Of a DNA stretch of 64,000 nucleotides, positions 1 to 8,744 are shown piece after piece. The notes below the pieces were generated by a model. It did no database searches. It had not been told where the DNA came from and saw nothing but the letters and a program-made list of their open reading frames with translations. The stretch covers positions 536,599-600,598 of the forward strand of contig NZ_JAHKQN010000013.1 of assembly GCF_018861125.1 (NCBI RefSeq). The letters are read 5' to 3'. The position numbers were made by a program, and so were the translations under genes. This DNA comes from Cellulophaga baltica (GTDB lineage Bacteria; Bacteroidota; Bacteroidia; Flavobacteriales; Flavobacteriaceae). Within the stretch, counting starts at the first letter, position 1. Each line of letters starts with the position of its first letter.

Positions 1-36
1 AATAAGTGCATGAAAAATGAACCCAATTACTTCTAA
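1..36 (+). CDS. possible 3' tail of a plus-strand gene cut by the window edge
   Basis: Reading frame 1 is open from the first base to a TAA at 34-36, giving eleven residues that end in EPNYF. The other two plus frames close almost at once. A hairpin with T-tracts on both strands follows five bases later, as expected between convergent genes. Eleven codons cannot identify a product, so this may be chance. Confidence 0.2.
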   Translation, partial: NKCMKNEPNYF

Positions 37-40
37 AACC

Positions 41-72
41 AAAAAAAACCACCCATAAAAGGTGGTCTTTTT
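41..72. terminator. bidirectional intrinsic terminator
   Basis: A perfect six-base stem ACCACC/GGTGGT with a seven-base loop (54-60) has an A8 run on its left and CTTTTT on its right, so a T-tract follows the stem on both strands. On the minus strand it would end the operon running from the barrel protein down to the 43-residue ORF. Confidence 0.75.
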
Positions 73-152
73 CTAAATAAACACTCTTATTTAAGAGGAT
101 TACTTTTGAGGGAATTCCTAAGTAAATTGAATAGTTTTCAATTTTTTAACAG

Positions 153-284
153 CTAGTAACCATGAAATAAAGGCTTTAGTCGTATACTGTCATTTTTTAT
201 AGTAAAAAAATCTCCATTTTCAGGCCAAATTATACTAGTATTATTTAGATGTTCTGTATGCTCTATAGGGATCTTTGTTGCCAT
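153..284 (-). CDS. 43-residue hypothetical protein, last ORF of the SagB/ABC operon
   Basis: This short ORF starts with ATG 13 bases after the stop of the ABC exporter and ends with TAG before the terminator at 41-72, so it would be the last gene of the operon. The product begins MATKIPIEHTEHLNN and ends LKPLFHGY. It has no signal peptide, membrane segment, cysteine or double-glycine leader. Its place beside a SagB-like oxidoreductase and an exporter makes a modified-peptide precursor possible, but no known leader family is recognised. It could also be a degraded gene remnant. I cannot assign a function. Confidence 0.42.
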   Translation of the reverse strand: MATKIPIEHTEHLNNTSIIWPENGDFFTIKNDSIRLKPLFHGY

Positions 285-297
285 AGTTTTATCAATT

Positions 298-1995
298 TTA
301 AGCGGTACGCTCTAGTTTATTTTCTCTTATTTCCAGTATTTTTCCTTTTTCTAAAACAATAGTTTTATCAACATTTTCTATCAAAGACATCTCATGTGAA
401 ATATAAATAACTGTTTTTTTACTAAGGTAATTTTTAAAGAAATCACTACTCAAAAAGGTCTTTGTATCTTGATCTAAAGAATTGGTAACTTCATCTAGTA
501 TAATTATAGAAGCATCTCTATACAAAGCTCTAGCCAATGCTATTTTTTGTCGTTGTCCCCCTGATAATAAATTACCATTATTTCCTATTTTTAATGCACC
601 ATCCTTATTAAAATTGATGTTGGTTAATTTTTTAATGTAGGAAATCTTTTCTTTATCAATATTTTTATCTGGATAACAAATATTATCATCAACAGACATA
701 TTAAAAAGGCTTATATCTTGTGAAACAACACTAAATAAATTACGGTAACTCTGTAAATTAATCTGTTTGATATTTTGACGATCTAAATAAATACTACCTT
801 TTGTAGGCTCATATAGCCTTAGTATCAAATTGATCAGAGATGATTTTCCCGAACCGTTACTTCCCACAATAGCAACCTTCTCTCCTTTTCCGATAGTAAA
901 AGACAAATCTTTTAAAACCATATTCTTTGAATTTTCATAATATAAACCTGCATTTTTGATAGAAATAGAATCTGTGAAATTTTCTTTAAGAATACCTTGA
1001 TAACAATAAGCCTCTGGGTCGTCATTAAGGACATCTACCAATCGTAATGTAGTTCCTCTTGCTCTTTCTAAATTCGCTAGGAATTTTGCAATCCCTGATA
1101 TCGAATAAATAATAAAAAGCAAATTTATGATTATAGGAACTGTATCTTCAATGACAATCTCACCTGTAGTCAACATATAAGAGGCGTACCATACCATAAA
1201 TAATAATGAAGACATGATCATTAATAATCCTACCAGATATAATATTGACTCTAATATCTCATTCTTTTTCATTTCGTTAAATACACCATTTATTTTTTTA
1301 GAAGCTTGAGCAACTTCAGATTCTTCAGACGTAAAAATTTTAATAGTCTGTATTCGATGTAATGATTCCTCAAACTTTGAAGAAAGTTTGAAATTTAAAT
1401 TTTGAGTTTTTAAGGCTATTCTCCTGATTTTTTTTCCAAACAAGTAAGCCACCGAAATGGACAAACCAAAAATAGATAACAGTATAAGTGATAGTTTATA
1501 GTTAATACTTAATAAAATTATTGTAGCAACAAAAACTATAAAAATATCATAAAAAAACTTTGATAAGTTCGATGAATAAAGGGTTTTGACTGTTTCCACA
1601 TCGTGAGTTAAAATACTTATGATTCCTCCAACACTGCTTTTATTATGATAAGCCATTGGCAATTTTAAAAATTTATCAAAAAGATGTCTTTTTAAATTAC
1701 TAATCCCTTCTAATGAAAACCTCATAAAGAAGTAGTCTTTAGCAAACATCAATACAAATTGAAAGAGAACCATGCTAAAAACAAAAACAAAAGATGATAT
1801 TTTTGGATAAACAAGCTTGTCTGAATTGGTCATTGAACCTAACGAATCTCCAAATGATAATGGAATCATTAGCTGGATTATACCGGATAAAAACAAAAAA
1901 ATAATACCTAGTACAAAGAATATTTTTTTCTTCCGAAAAAAGATAAATATATCTTCTATAAAAAATTCCTTAAAAAAAATTATTAGCTTATTCAT
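298..1995 (-). CDS. ABC exporter, fused membrane and ATPase domains
   Basis: This is a half-transporter of type IV exporter layout, 565 residues long. About six membrane helices fill residues 25-310. The ATPase follows, with a Walker A GSNGSGKSS near 377, a signature LSGGQRQ near 475, a Walker B IIILDE and an ISHE switch histidine. There is no N-terminal C39 peptidase domain, so it would not itself cleave a double-glycine leader. It should sit in the inner membrane as a dimer and export a peptide, lipid or other amphipathic product. The start lies four bases after the stop of the SagB-like gene, so the two are very probably co-transcribed. The substrate is unknown; the cluster suggests the product of the neighbouring oxidoreductase. 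Confidence 0.9.
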   Translation of the reverse strand: MNKLIIFFKEFFIEDIFIFFRKKKIFFVLGIIFLFLSGIIQLMIPLSFGDSLGSMTNSDKLVYPKISSFVFVFSMVLFQFVLMFAKDYFFMRFSLEGISNLKRHLFDKFLKLPMAYHNKSSVGGIISILTHDVETVKTLYSSNLSKFFYDIFIVFVATIILLSINYKLSLILLSIFGLSISVAYLFGKKIRRIALKTQNLNFKLSSKFEESLHRIQTIKIFTSEESEVAQASKKINGVFNEMKKNEILESILYLVGLLMIMSSLLFMVWYASYMLTTGEIVIEDTVPIIINLLFIIYSISGIAKFLANLERARGTTLRLVDVLNDDPEAYCYQGILKENFTDSISIKNAGLYYENSKNMVLKDLSFTIGKGEKVAIVGSNGSGKSSLINLILRLYEPTKGSIYLDRQNIKQINLQSYRNLFSVVSQDISLFNMSVDDNICYPDKNIDKEKISYIKKLTNINFNKDGALKIGNNGNLLSGGQRQKIALARALYRDASIIILDEVTNSLDQDTKTFLSSDFFKNYLSKKTVIYISHEMSLIENVDKTIVLEKGKILEIRENKLERTA

Positions 1996-1999
1996 AAGT

Positions 2000-3061
2000 C
2001 TAGTCTTTTATCGATTCCACATAAGAATCCAATTTTTGTTGCATCAGGCTATGCATTGATTTCTTTCTTCCTTTACCAAAAGCTGTAAAAAATACCGGTA
2101 TCTTTTTTACTCCATCAATTTTACAAGCTTCTTCAATCAAACTCTCAGTCATAGCACCTGTTATCCAAATCTGTAAATCTTCTGAAGTACTCATTAATTG
2201 AGAAGTTTGCGCAAAATGTCCTGCTTCTAAAAAGACTACTTTGTAGTTTCTTTCAGTCTTATATTTCCAATTAAGAATTTCCAAATTAGCGGTCATAAAA
2301 ACACCAAAGGCACAATCATTTGCAAAAAATTGACCTGCTAAACACTCTCTTAAATCTTGATAACTAAACGCTTCTCTAACAAGACATAATTTATGTTCTG
2401 CTGAATCATACCAATATAGTCCTTGAGGGATACCGTCTACATTAAATATTGTAACATAAGGTTCTATAATTTGTAAGCAACCTCCTGAAGGACTGGTTCT
2501 TCTATAAAAAGGAGCATATTCTCCCTCATCTTTATGAACATTACCATAAGAAAAATAAAGGATATTACTTAATTGTTGCTGAGTAACTGATTCATCAAAA
2601 AATTCTCGAATAGTTTTTCGCTCCTTTAAAGTGTTCAATAAAGATTCTTCACTTTGAGTTGCTACTGGCAACTGAATTGTCTTTTCGTAATTTACATAAG
2701 AATCTCTTTCTGGAAACTTCTCTTTTGCAACTCGTTCACAAACTTTTATGTATTCCAAAGCCCATTCACCTTCTGTAGTATTGTTTGATGTTACTGAACG
2801 ATTTTTAGATAAATTGTGAAAAATATTTGAATAATAATGAATATACATTTCTGGCTTATCGTTGCCCTCTACTAGTACGCCAGCTTGAGTAAGGTCTTTC
2901 ATTATTTTTGTTGTATCAGAAACTTCTTCCTCAGCACTACTAAGCTTTATCAGCTCGTTCATGTACTCTTTTCTAATATGATATTCCTTCTTCTCTTTAT
3001 AATTGACAAGTTTCGCCTTATTATCTTCAAATAGAATAAAAAAATTGTGTGAAATGTCCAT
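2000..3061 (-). CDS. SagB-type (ThcOx) nitroreductase-fold dehydrogenase
   Basis: The 353-residue protein has an uncharacterised N-terminal part (1-145) followed by a flavin-dependent nitroreductase fold. Family hallmarks are ERKTIREFF near 150, RRTSPSGGCLQ near 190 and the later QGLYWYD stretch, all typical of the SagB/ThcOx group. Relatives oxidise azoline rings to azoles in ribosomal peptides or carry out other FMN-linked oxidations. No YcaO/cyclodehydratase partner is visible here, so azole formation cannot be claimed. It lies between the outer-membrane barrel gene (24-base gap) and the exporter gene (4-base gap). A cytoplasmic modifying enzyme for an exported product is the natural inference. 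Confidence 0.82.
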   Translation of the reverse strand: MDISHNFFILFEDNKAKLVNYKEKKEYHIRKEYMNELIKLSSAEEEVSDTTKIMKDLTQAGVLVEGNDKPEMYIHYYSNIFHNLSKNRSVTSNNTTEGEWALEYIKVCERVAKEKFPERDSYVNYEKTIQLPVATQSEESLLNTLKERKTIREFFDESVTQQQLSNILYFSYGNVHKDEGEYAPFYRRTSPSGGCLQIIEPYVTIFNVDGIPQGLYWYDSAEHKLCLVREAFSYQDLRECLAGQFFANDCAFGVFMTANLEILNWKYKTERNYKVVFLEAGHFAQTSQLMSTSEDLQIWITGAMTESLIEEACKIDGVKKIPVFFTAFGKGRKKSMHSLMQQKLDSYVESIKD

Positions 3062-3085
3062 TGTATTTATGTTTTTTGGTTATTA

Positions 3086-5494
3086 TTAGTTTATTGCTCT
3101 GCTTTTTTCTGATTCATTACCAAAATCTCGTTTTGATTTATTTATCTTTTTATTTCCAAACTGATAACGCGCTGAAATACGCAAGTATCGAGTACTTCCA
3201 TTCATAGAAAATTCTTGTGGTGTACTACTTGTTGAAGTAGTATAGGTTGGATTGTTTTGGTTGAAAATATCTTTAACCGTTGCAGTTAATTGTAAATTAT
3301 CTTTTACAGACCATTTTATCCCTAAATCAAGACCAGATGATCCTGTTGACTCATAGACTTGATATTTTGTTCCTGGGAAGTACCAAAAATTAATTTCCCC
3401 ATTAAGTGTTTTACTTGCGTTTAAAGTAAATGTATTCATACTCGAGTACCTAAGTCCAAATCCATCAAGAGCTTCTGTCTCTAAATCTGTTCCTGGTAAA
3501 AAGGAAACATCATTATAAAAAGCAAAAAGATAATTGTAACTCTTCCACCATTTAAAAACATCTACATTGTAGCTTTCACTAATACCATAAGAGGTTCGTT
3601 TATAATAGTTATTCCTTGTGTAAAACTGTTCTCCTGTCGTTGTATTAACTCCTGGAATTTGACCGAATCCATTATCGACTATACTGACAAAAAAACTACT
3701 GGTGAATTTGTTTTTTAAAGAATGAGTAAACTCTATATTATGGCTAAAAGAAGGCTGTAAAAAAGGGTTCCCTTCAGAATAGATATAAGCATTAATATAA
3801 TTTCTATAAGGGTTTAATTCCCAAAATGCAGGCCTCGTAATTCGTTTAGAATAACTAAAACTTAAAACATTGGATTCATTGGCTCTATATGTGGTAGTCA
3901 TGGTTGGAAAAAGCTTTAAGTAAGAATTACTATTCTCTTCTTCAAAAGAGCCATCTGATGCCATTGAAATACCATTAGTGTTAGTGTTCTCTACCCTAAG
4001 ACCAAAAGTGCTTTCCCATTTTTTATTAAATGCCTTTTTTCCTGTGATATAAACAGCTTGTATATCTTCTTTATATTCAAAATTATTGTCTTGATTTGGA
4101 ACAGTAATAGCAGTCGCCTCTGGAGCATTTAAATATGTGGTATTATTTGTTGTTGTTGTAAAACTTAGCTTACCTCCAAAAGATAAATCTAAAAGTTTGG
4201 TTGGAATTTGAAAATCTAATTTAGCTGCAACATTTTCTATTTTTTGCTTACTATCATTATCTGCTAATATTACGACTCCTGTTGAAGTACTCTCGTCAAT
4301 AAAATTTCTAGATTCAATAGAGGAGTAGTTTTTATTATTTAAAATAAAATAGTCTGCCCCTATAGTCATTTTCTTTCCTAAAGTATCTAAATCAGTTTCA
4401 TGGTAAATATTAAAAGAATGGTTATAGTTTTTATTCGCTGTAAAATTTTTAGAAACGATTAAAGAATCTAACGTGTTATTATAATCCGTTATTTGCGTTA
4501 ATCCATTATAGTCTACATCAGGGCGCTCAACAGTTCCTAAATATTGAAAACCTATATTTGATTTAGGGCTATATTGATAATCTAAGGATAGATTTCCATT
4601 TAGATCTTCAGAAATATTCTCTCTGGTAATATCATTATCCCATATATTCTCATCGTAAAATATAGTGGCCATTTCTTCTACTTGCTTGCTTCCATCTACA
4701 TAATTTATATTTGCTGAAAAACTTAATTTATCATCATTGTAGATCGTACTCGCTCCTAAAGAATATAACGAGTATACTCCTTGTCGATAAGATCCATTAA
4801 TAGTCGTATTCCATAAGCCTGCTAAGCCTTTTTTGTAAATAATATTTATTAAACCATTACTTCCCTCTGCATCAAAATTTGAAGGAGGTGAATCTATTAC
4901 TTCTATTTTAGCTATATTCTCTGCCGGAATAGAGTTTAAAAAATTGACCAAAGCTTCTCCTGTAAGTTTAACAGGATTTCCATTTATTAAAACAGATACG
5001 TTACCCTTCCCTATAAGGCCTATTCCTTGATCCGTAATATTAATACTAGGGGTAACTTTTAATATATCAACAATATTACCCCCTGTGGCCATGACACTAT
5101 TTTCAACATTAAAAGTCAATCTATCAGCACTTTGTTGAATAACTGGTTTTTTTCCACGTATTACTACTTCGTCTAACTGATCTACGGTACCAATTAATAC
5201 AATGTTTTCTAATACAAGACTCTCTGTCAACACGATAACCTTAGAAAAAGGTTCGTATCCAATAAAACTTACTTCAATTTGATATTTTCCTGTTGGGGAT
5301 TGTAAGCTGTACTTTCCATTTTCATCACTAATTCCTCCTGTAACAATCGTACCTGAATCAACTTCTTTAATCGTAACATTAGAAAATGCAATAGGCGCAT
5401 TATTTTCATCACTGATTTGACCTGAAACACTAATTTGTGCTTGACTTGAAAAAGACATTAAAAATGCTACTACTACTAGAATAAAATATTTCAT
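3086..5494 (-). CDS. outer-membrane beta-barrel receptor (TonB-dependent-like) with CarboxypepD_reg domain
   Basis: From the ATG at 5494 the product has 802 residues. It begins with a signal peptide ending SFSSQAQ and a carboxypeptidase-regulatory-like beta domain (about 20-105). A plug-like region with DELDEVVIRG-type character (about 110-220) and a long beta-barrel follow. This layout matches the Bacteroidota outer-membrane barrel family related to TonB receptors. An upstream TTG at 5512 would give six extra residues, but it overlaps the proposed -7 box (5510-5517), so the ATG is preferred. It is the first gene of the operon with the SagB-like enzyme and exporter. It could take up or release the cluster's product or a metal complex; the ligand cannot be read from sequence. 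Confidence 0.88.
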   Translation of the reverse strand: MKYFILVVVAFLMSFSSQAQISVSGQISDENNAPIAFSNVTIKEVDSGTIVTGGISDENGKYSLQSPTGKYQIEVSFIGYEPFSKVIVLTESLVLENIVLIGTVDQLDEVVIRGKKPVIQQSADRLTFNVENSVMATGGNIVDILKVTPSINITDQGIGLIGKGNVSVLINGNPVKLTGEALVNFLNSIPAENIAKIEVIDSPPSNFDAEGSNGLINIIYKKGLAGLWNTTINGSYRQGVYSLYSLGASTIYNDDKLSFSANINYVDGSKQVEEMATIFYDENIWDNDITRENISEDLNGNLSLDYQYSPKSNIGFQYLGTVERPDVDYNGLTQITDYNNTLDSLIVSKNFTANKNYNHSFNIYHETDLDTLGKKMTIGADYFILNNKNYSSIESRNFIDESTSTGVVILADNDSKQKIENVAAKLDFQIPTKLLDLSFGGKLSFTTTTNNTTYLNAPEATAITVPNQDNNFEYKEDIQAVYITGKKAFNKKWESTFGLRVENTNTNGISMASDGSFEEENSNSYLKLFPTMTTTYRANESNVLSFSYSKRITRPAFWELNPYRNYINAYIYSEGNPFLQPSFSHNIEFTHSLKNKFTSSFFVSIVDNGFGQIPGVNTTTGEQFYTRNNYYKRTSYGISESYNVDVFKWWKSYNYLFAFYNDVSFLPGTDLETEALDGFGLRYSSMNTFTLNASKTLNGEINFWYFPGTKYQVYESTGSSGLDLGIKWSVKDNLQLTATVKDIFNQNNPTYTTSTSSTPQEFSMNGSTRYLRISARYQFGNKKINKSKRDFGNESEKSRAIN

Positions 5495-5509
5495 GTTATT
5501 AATTTTATT

Positions 5510-5576
5510 CAAATTTAAGTACTGTATACCTGCAGGTTATGTAAATAAACCACGCATACACTTCGGTTAAACCGCA
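5510..5576 (-). promoter_or_regulatory. promoter and regulator site of the barrel/SagB/ABC operon
   Basis: The minus strand carries a perfect -7 box TAAATTTG (5510-5517). Thirty-two bases upstream lies a 27-bp motif (5550-5576) of form TGCGGTTT-n2-CC-n2-AGTG-n2-T-n2-GTGG. The same motif stands before the two-component operon at 8667-8693 with 19 of 27 bases identical and a 31-base gap to its own -7 box. No -33 TTG is present, which fits an activated promoter. The likely binder is the LuxR-type regulator encoded at 5677-6348. Confidence 0.7.
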
Positions 5577-5642
5577 TCTCTATATAAAAGTCATTAAATG
5601 AGAAAGAACTAAAAAAATACCGTAGAAGAAATAAAAGGACAT

Positions 5643-5674
5643 AAAAAAACCATTTCTAAAGAAATGGTTTTTTT
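5643..5674 (-). terminator. intrinsic terminator of the two-component operon
   Basis: The stem AAACCATTTC/GAAATGGTTT with a four-base loop starts two bases beyond the regulator's stop codon and is followed on the minus strand by a run of T. Flanking A and T runs make it symmetrical, so it may also act on the plus strand. It separates the regulator operon from the barrel operon. Confidence 0.85.
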
Positions 5675-5676
5675 AC

Positions 5677-6348
5677 TTATATATAGCCACATTCTCGGGC
5701 TCGTTCTAAGAGTTCTTTATTACCACTCTCAAAAACATCAAATATTTCCTTGAGCTTTTTCTTTCTATTTTCTACGGCTCTAAGCGATAAATGAACATGA
5801 TCTGTAATATCTTTAGTTTTTGTTCCTATTGACAATTGAAATAAAATGATTCGATCAACCTCATCTAGAGTGTATTTTAGTTTCATCTCAGAACGCAATA
5901 GCTTTGAAATTTTTGGTCCATAATAAGGAGGGTTTTCAATAACACTTTCTAAACAACGGATAAGATTTTTTGAAGTTGTTTCCCCTTTTAAAAGAAAACC
6001 ATCTGGTTCTACATTGTTAAAAATATTTTGAAGTCGAAAAGAATTTTCAAGCGTCGTTAAAACCACAATTTTAACTTCTGGAAAACTTTTCTTTATTTTT
6101 ATACCTAAGTCTTCTCCTGATAAAATTTTAGCATCATTTTTTGGTGTAAAATTGATGTCTAAAAAAATAATATCAAATTTGGAAGTGTTGATCATTTCCC
6201 AGGCATCATCACAATTGTCTATCGTATGAAAATTCGTAACTACATTTTCTAACTCAAGCCCTGACAATACATTTTTATAACCTTCTAAAATCATATAATG
6301 ATCATCTACCATCAAAATATTTATTATTTTTTTATTTATCATCATCAT
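5677..6348 (-). CDS. LuxR/NarL-family response regulator
   Basis: The product has about 223 residues from the ATG at 6348, the first of three tandem ATGs; a TTG lies five codons upstream. A receiver domain fills residues 1-125, with the acidic pair in LMVDDHY, the phospho-acceptor aspartate in IIFLDINF and the conserved KG lysine near 120. A C-terminal LuxR-type helix-turn-helix reads TKDITDHVHLSLRAVENR. The start overlaps the end of the kinase gene, so the two are translationally coupled partners. It probably binds the 27-bp motif shared by its own promoter and that of the barrel operon. Confidence 0.9.
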   Translation of the reverse strand: MMMINKKIINILMVDDHYMILEGYKNVLSGLELENVVTNFHTIDNCDDAWEMINTSKFDIIFLDINFTPKNDAKILSGEDLGIKIKKSFPEVKIVVLTTLENSFRLQNIFNNVEPDGFLLKGETTSKNLIRCLESVIENPPYYGPKISKLLRSEMKLKYTLDEVDRIILFQLSIGTKTKDITDHVHLSLRAVENRKKKLKEIFDVFESGNKELLERARECGYI

Positions 6349-8365
6349 TATTTTTAATTTCAATTCTTATTATCGTCCCTAAAATTCCTGACTCTCTAGA
6401 AAGAATTTTAAAATAAGCATTCATTTCTTTTGCTCGAGCTTCTATATTATTCAATCCAATACCTTCCAAGGCATTTTGGACAATAAAACCAACACCATTA
6501 TCTTCGACAGTTAATGTTGTAAATCTGTTATTTTTTGAAATTGTTATCTTTACAATTGAAGCTGCGGCATGTTTACTAATATTCATCAATGCCTCTTGGA
6601 CTATACGATATAAATTAACTTTTATGACGTCATCAATTTTATTCCAATTTATTTTATCTTCTATAAACAAATGATACTTTGTTGTTTCATTTATTGCTTT
6701 TTGCATCGTAACTAAATCAGTTAATACCGATTCAAAATTTGCTTTGCCCTCTTTCTTCTTTATAAGTTTATGAGAAAGAATTCTTATATCTTCTGAAATA
6801 AGTTGAATTTCATCAATATATTTCTGCCTTTTAAGTATTGCATCTTCTGTGGTTTTCTCATTTAAACTATCTAAGCTTAACCTTACGCCAAAAATTCTTC
6901 CTAGTACTCCATCATGAAGCTCTCTAGAAATTCTAAATTTTTCCTGTTCAGCTCCTTCTAAAAATTTTTCTTGTACTGAAATCGTCAAATCATGAATTTC
7001 TTGCTTATTAATATTCTGAGTATGAATTAATTCTAATCTTTTATTTTTTGACTTTTGACGAAAATTAAAATAACTCAACGCTATTATAGAAAATAGTACG
7101 ATTGAAAGTGATATTGTAATGACCATTTTATTTCCCAACTCTTTGGCTACATTAATATAGTTATCTGTCTCTAAACGTATTTTTGTGAATTTTTCTCTAA
7201 CTCCTAATTGACTTTTCGTCATAGAGTCATTAACGGAAATGTACCTTTTTAAATAAGCTACTTCATCCTTTGGATTTAATGCGGATAATATTAAAATTGA
7301 CTTTAAATAATCTCTAATATTTCTAGTTTGATTTGCTAGATCTTTGGCTTCTTCTAAAAACTCTTTTGCTAACAAAGTGTCTTTTTGCATTTTATAGAAC
7401 TCTCCTAGATGTATCTTACTTATCGTTATACCGTCTTTTATGTTGTTTTCTACCCGTATTGATAATGCTTTTTTCATCCCTGATAAAATACTATCCAAAT
7501 TGTTATTTCCGTAATACAATTCTGAAATCGCCTTATTATCAATTAACATTGCGTAGAGTTTTGGCGATTGATTTTTTAAATCTGAGCTGTAATCAATCGC
7601 CTTTTCATATTTTTCAATAGCACGATGGTAGTCTTTCATGTTAAAATAAATCACTCCCAAATTATTCATCGTAGAGGCATACTGAGTATCTGAAAAATTT
7701 TCATTAATATAGTCTAATGCAGTCTGATGATTTTTAATAGCTTCATCATATTCTCCTAATTCACAATATACAATTCCTAAGTTATTATACGAGCTATATA
7801 ATTTGTCATTTTTACCAAGTTCTTTAAATATCTCTATAGCCTTGACCGTTGATATTTCACTTCCTGTATAATTTCCGATATTACTCTCTACATTAGCCAT
7901 CTGTAATAACATTCTTGCAGAGCTATAGGGTTCTTCTTTTAATTCATAGATTTTTTGAGCGCTTGAATAATAAAAATAAGCGCTATCTTCTATCCGTTTT
8001 TTATGATAATATTCTGCTAAGTCCCAATAGCCTCCAGCTAATTTCAAACTATCATTTCTCTCTTTTGCTAATCTTTCAGAGAGCGCATTGACTTTTTTAA
8101 AATCTTCATCTGGAAAATACTTTAAATATTTGTAAGATAAATATAACATATTATTGCTTTTTATGCTGTCATTATCCAGATGAAGACTCTTTACATAAAA
8201 CTCTTTTAATATCTGTCTCTTTCCGATAAGGGTACTAAGTGAATCCTGAAGTTTAGTATCAATTAGATCTAGTTCATTAGCAACCGTGTCTCCATTATTA
8301 CAGGATATGAAAAGAAAAGAAGAAAAGAAAAAAAGAAAAAATTTAATCTTCCCCTCTAGTTTCAT
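6332..8365 (-). CDS. TPR-containing sensor histidine kinase (HisKA_3 type)
   Basis: The product has 677 residues from the ATG at 8365, chosen because it opens a lipoprotein-like signal MKLEGKIKFFLFFFSSFLF followed by a cysteine. Tetratricopeptide repeats occupy roughly residues 90-330. A single membrane helix lies near 411-434. A HisKA_3 box with the phosphorylated histidine in SRELHDGVLGR is near 477, and an ATPase domain follows. The TPR array would therefore face the periplasm, as in many flavobacterial kinases of this type. The gene overlaps the preceding lipoprotein gene by 23 bases and the following regulator gene by 17, so all three are made together. The signal sensed is unknown. Confidence 0.9.
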   Translation of the reverse strand: MKLEGKIKFFLFFFSSFLFISCNNGDTVANELDLIDTKLQDSLSTLIGKRQILKEFYVKSLHLDNDSIKSNNMLYLSYKYLKYFPDEDFKKVNALSERLAKERNDSLKLAGGYWDLAEYYHKKRIEDSAYFYYSSAQKIYELKEEPYSSARMLLQMANVESNIGNYTGSEISTVKAIEIFKELGKNDKLYSSYNNLGIVYCELGEYDEAIKNHQTALDYINENFSDTQYASTMNNLGVIYFNMKDYHRAIEKYEKAIDYSSDLKNQSPKLYAMLIDNKAISELYYGNNNLDSILSGMKKALSIRVENNIKDGITISKIHLGEFYKMQKDTLLAKEFLEEAKDLANQTRNIRDYLKSILILSALNPKDEVAYLKRYISVNDSMTKSQLGVREKFTKIRLETDNYINVAKELGNKMVITISLSIVLFSIIALSYFNFRQKSKNKRLELIHTQNINKQEIHDLTISVQEKFLEGAEQEKFRISRELHDGVLGRIFGVRLSLDSLNEKTTEDAILKRQKYIDEIQLISEDIRILSHKLIKKKEGKANFESVLTDLVTMQKAINETTKYHLFIEDKINWNKIDDVIKVNLYRIVQEALMNISKHAAASIVKITISKNNRFTTLTVEDNGVGFIVQNALEGIGLNNIEARAKEMNAYFKILSRESGILGTIIRIEIKNNDDDK

Positions 8366-8585
8366 CTTCTTTATTTTGATCTCCAGTATCGGCTGTACTT
8401 TCGTTAACAGTGTCTTCAACATCTTCAATAACATTAGTTATAACATTTTCTGAGTTTAATTCCTCCTCTTCTAATGAAAGTATTAGTTGAAGTTCATTTT
8501 CTGGAGAATTTTCAATTTCATCTTTTACACATGAACTTGAAATAATTAAAAGTAGTAATAGTGAGTAAATTTTAAAATTATTCAT
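8343..8585 (-). CDS. small acidic lipoprotein upstream of the sensor kinase
   Basis: The 80-residue product has a hydrophobic signal with lipobox IISSSC (cysteine 19), then a short, strongly acidic tail with about one third Asp/Glu and few hydrophobic residues, suggesting disorder. It is the first gene of the two-component operon and overlaps the kinase start by 23 bases. A lipid-anchored accessory of the kinase's TPR domain is a fair inference from this coupling. No family is recognised. Confidence 0.7.
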   Translation of the reverse strand: MNNFKIYSLLLLLIISSSCVKDEIENSPENELQLILSLEEEELNSENVITNVIEDVEDTVNESTADTGDQNKEDETRGED

Positions 8586-8627
8586 AATCTTTTTTTTGGT
8601 TGATTTATTTAGGTTAATATTTTGATG

Positions 8628-8693
8628 TAAAATTATTCACTTATAGGCTCACAGATAAACGAGACGCCACATAAGCACTGTGGAAAAACCGCA
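8628..8693 (-). promoter_or_regulatory. promoter and regulator site of the two-component operon
   Basis: The minus strand has a near-consensus -7 box TAATTTTA (8628-8635). The 27-bp motif (8667-8693) lies 31 bases upstream of it and matches the one at 5550-5576 in 19 of 27 positions in the same orientation. This is consistent with autoregulation by the encoded response regulator. Confidence 0.65.
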
Positions 8694-8744
8694 GTTTTAA
8701 TTATGATTAAAACTTTATTTGTTTAATGTGAAAATCAAAGAATT

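Noticed and set aside
84-97. Small palindrome CTCTTA/TAAGAG downstream of the 43-residue ORF
   Set aside because: Two-base loop and no T-tract on either strand; the hairpin at 41-72 is the better terminator.
1817-2059. Plus-strand ORF opposite the ABC exporter
   Set aside because: It lies antisense to a clear coding region, has no promoter or family signature and shows translation shadow composition. Other long antisense frames in the window were dismissed for the same reasons.
298-5494. Azole (TOMM) biosynthesis locus
   Set aside because: A SagB-like enzyme is present but no YcaO or E1-like partner and no cysteine/serine-rich precursor was found in the window.
5529-5540. Palindrome ACCTGCAGGT between the regulator site and the -7 box
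   Set aside because: Not repeated at the partner promoter near 8640, so it is unlikely to be the shared regulator site.
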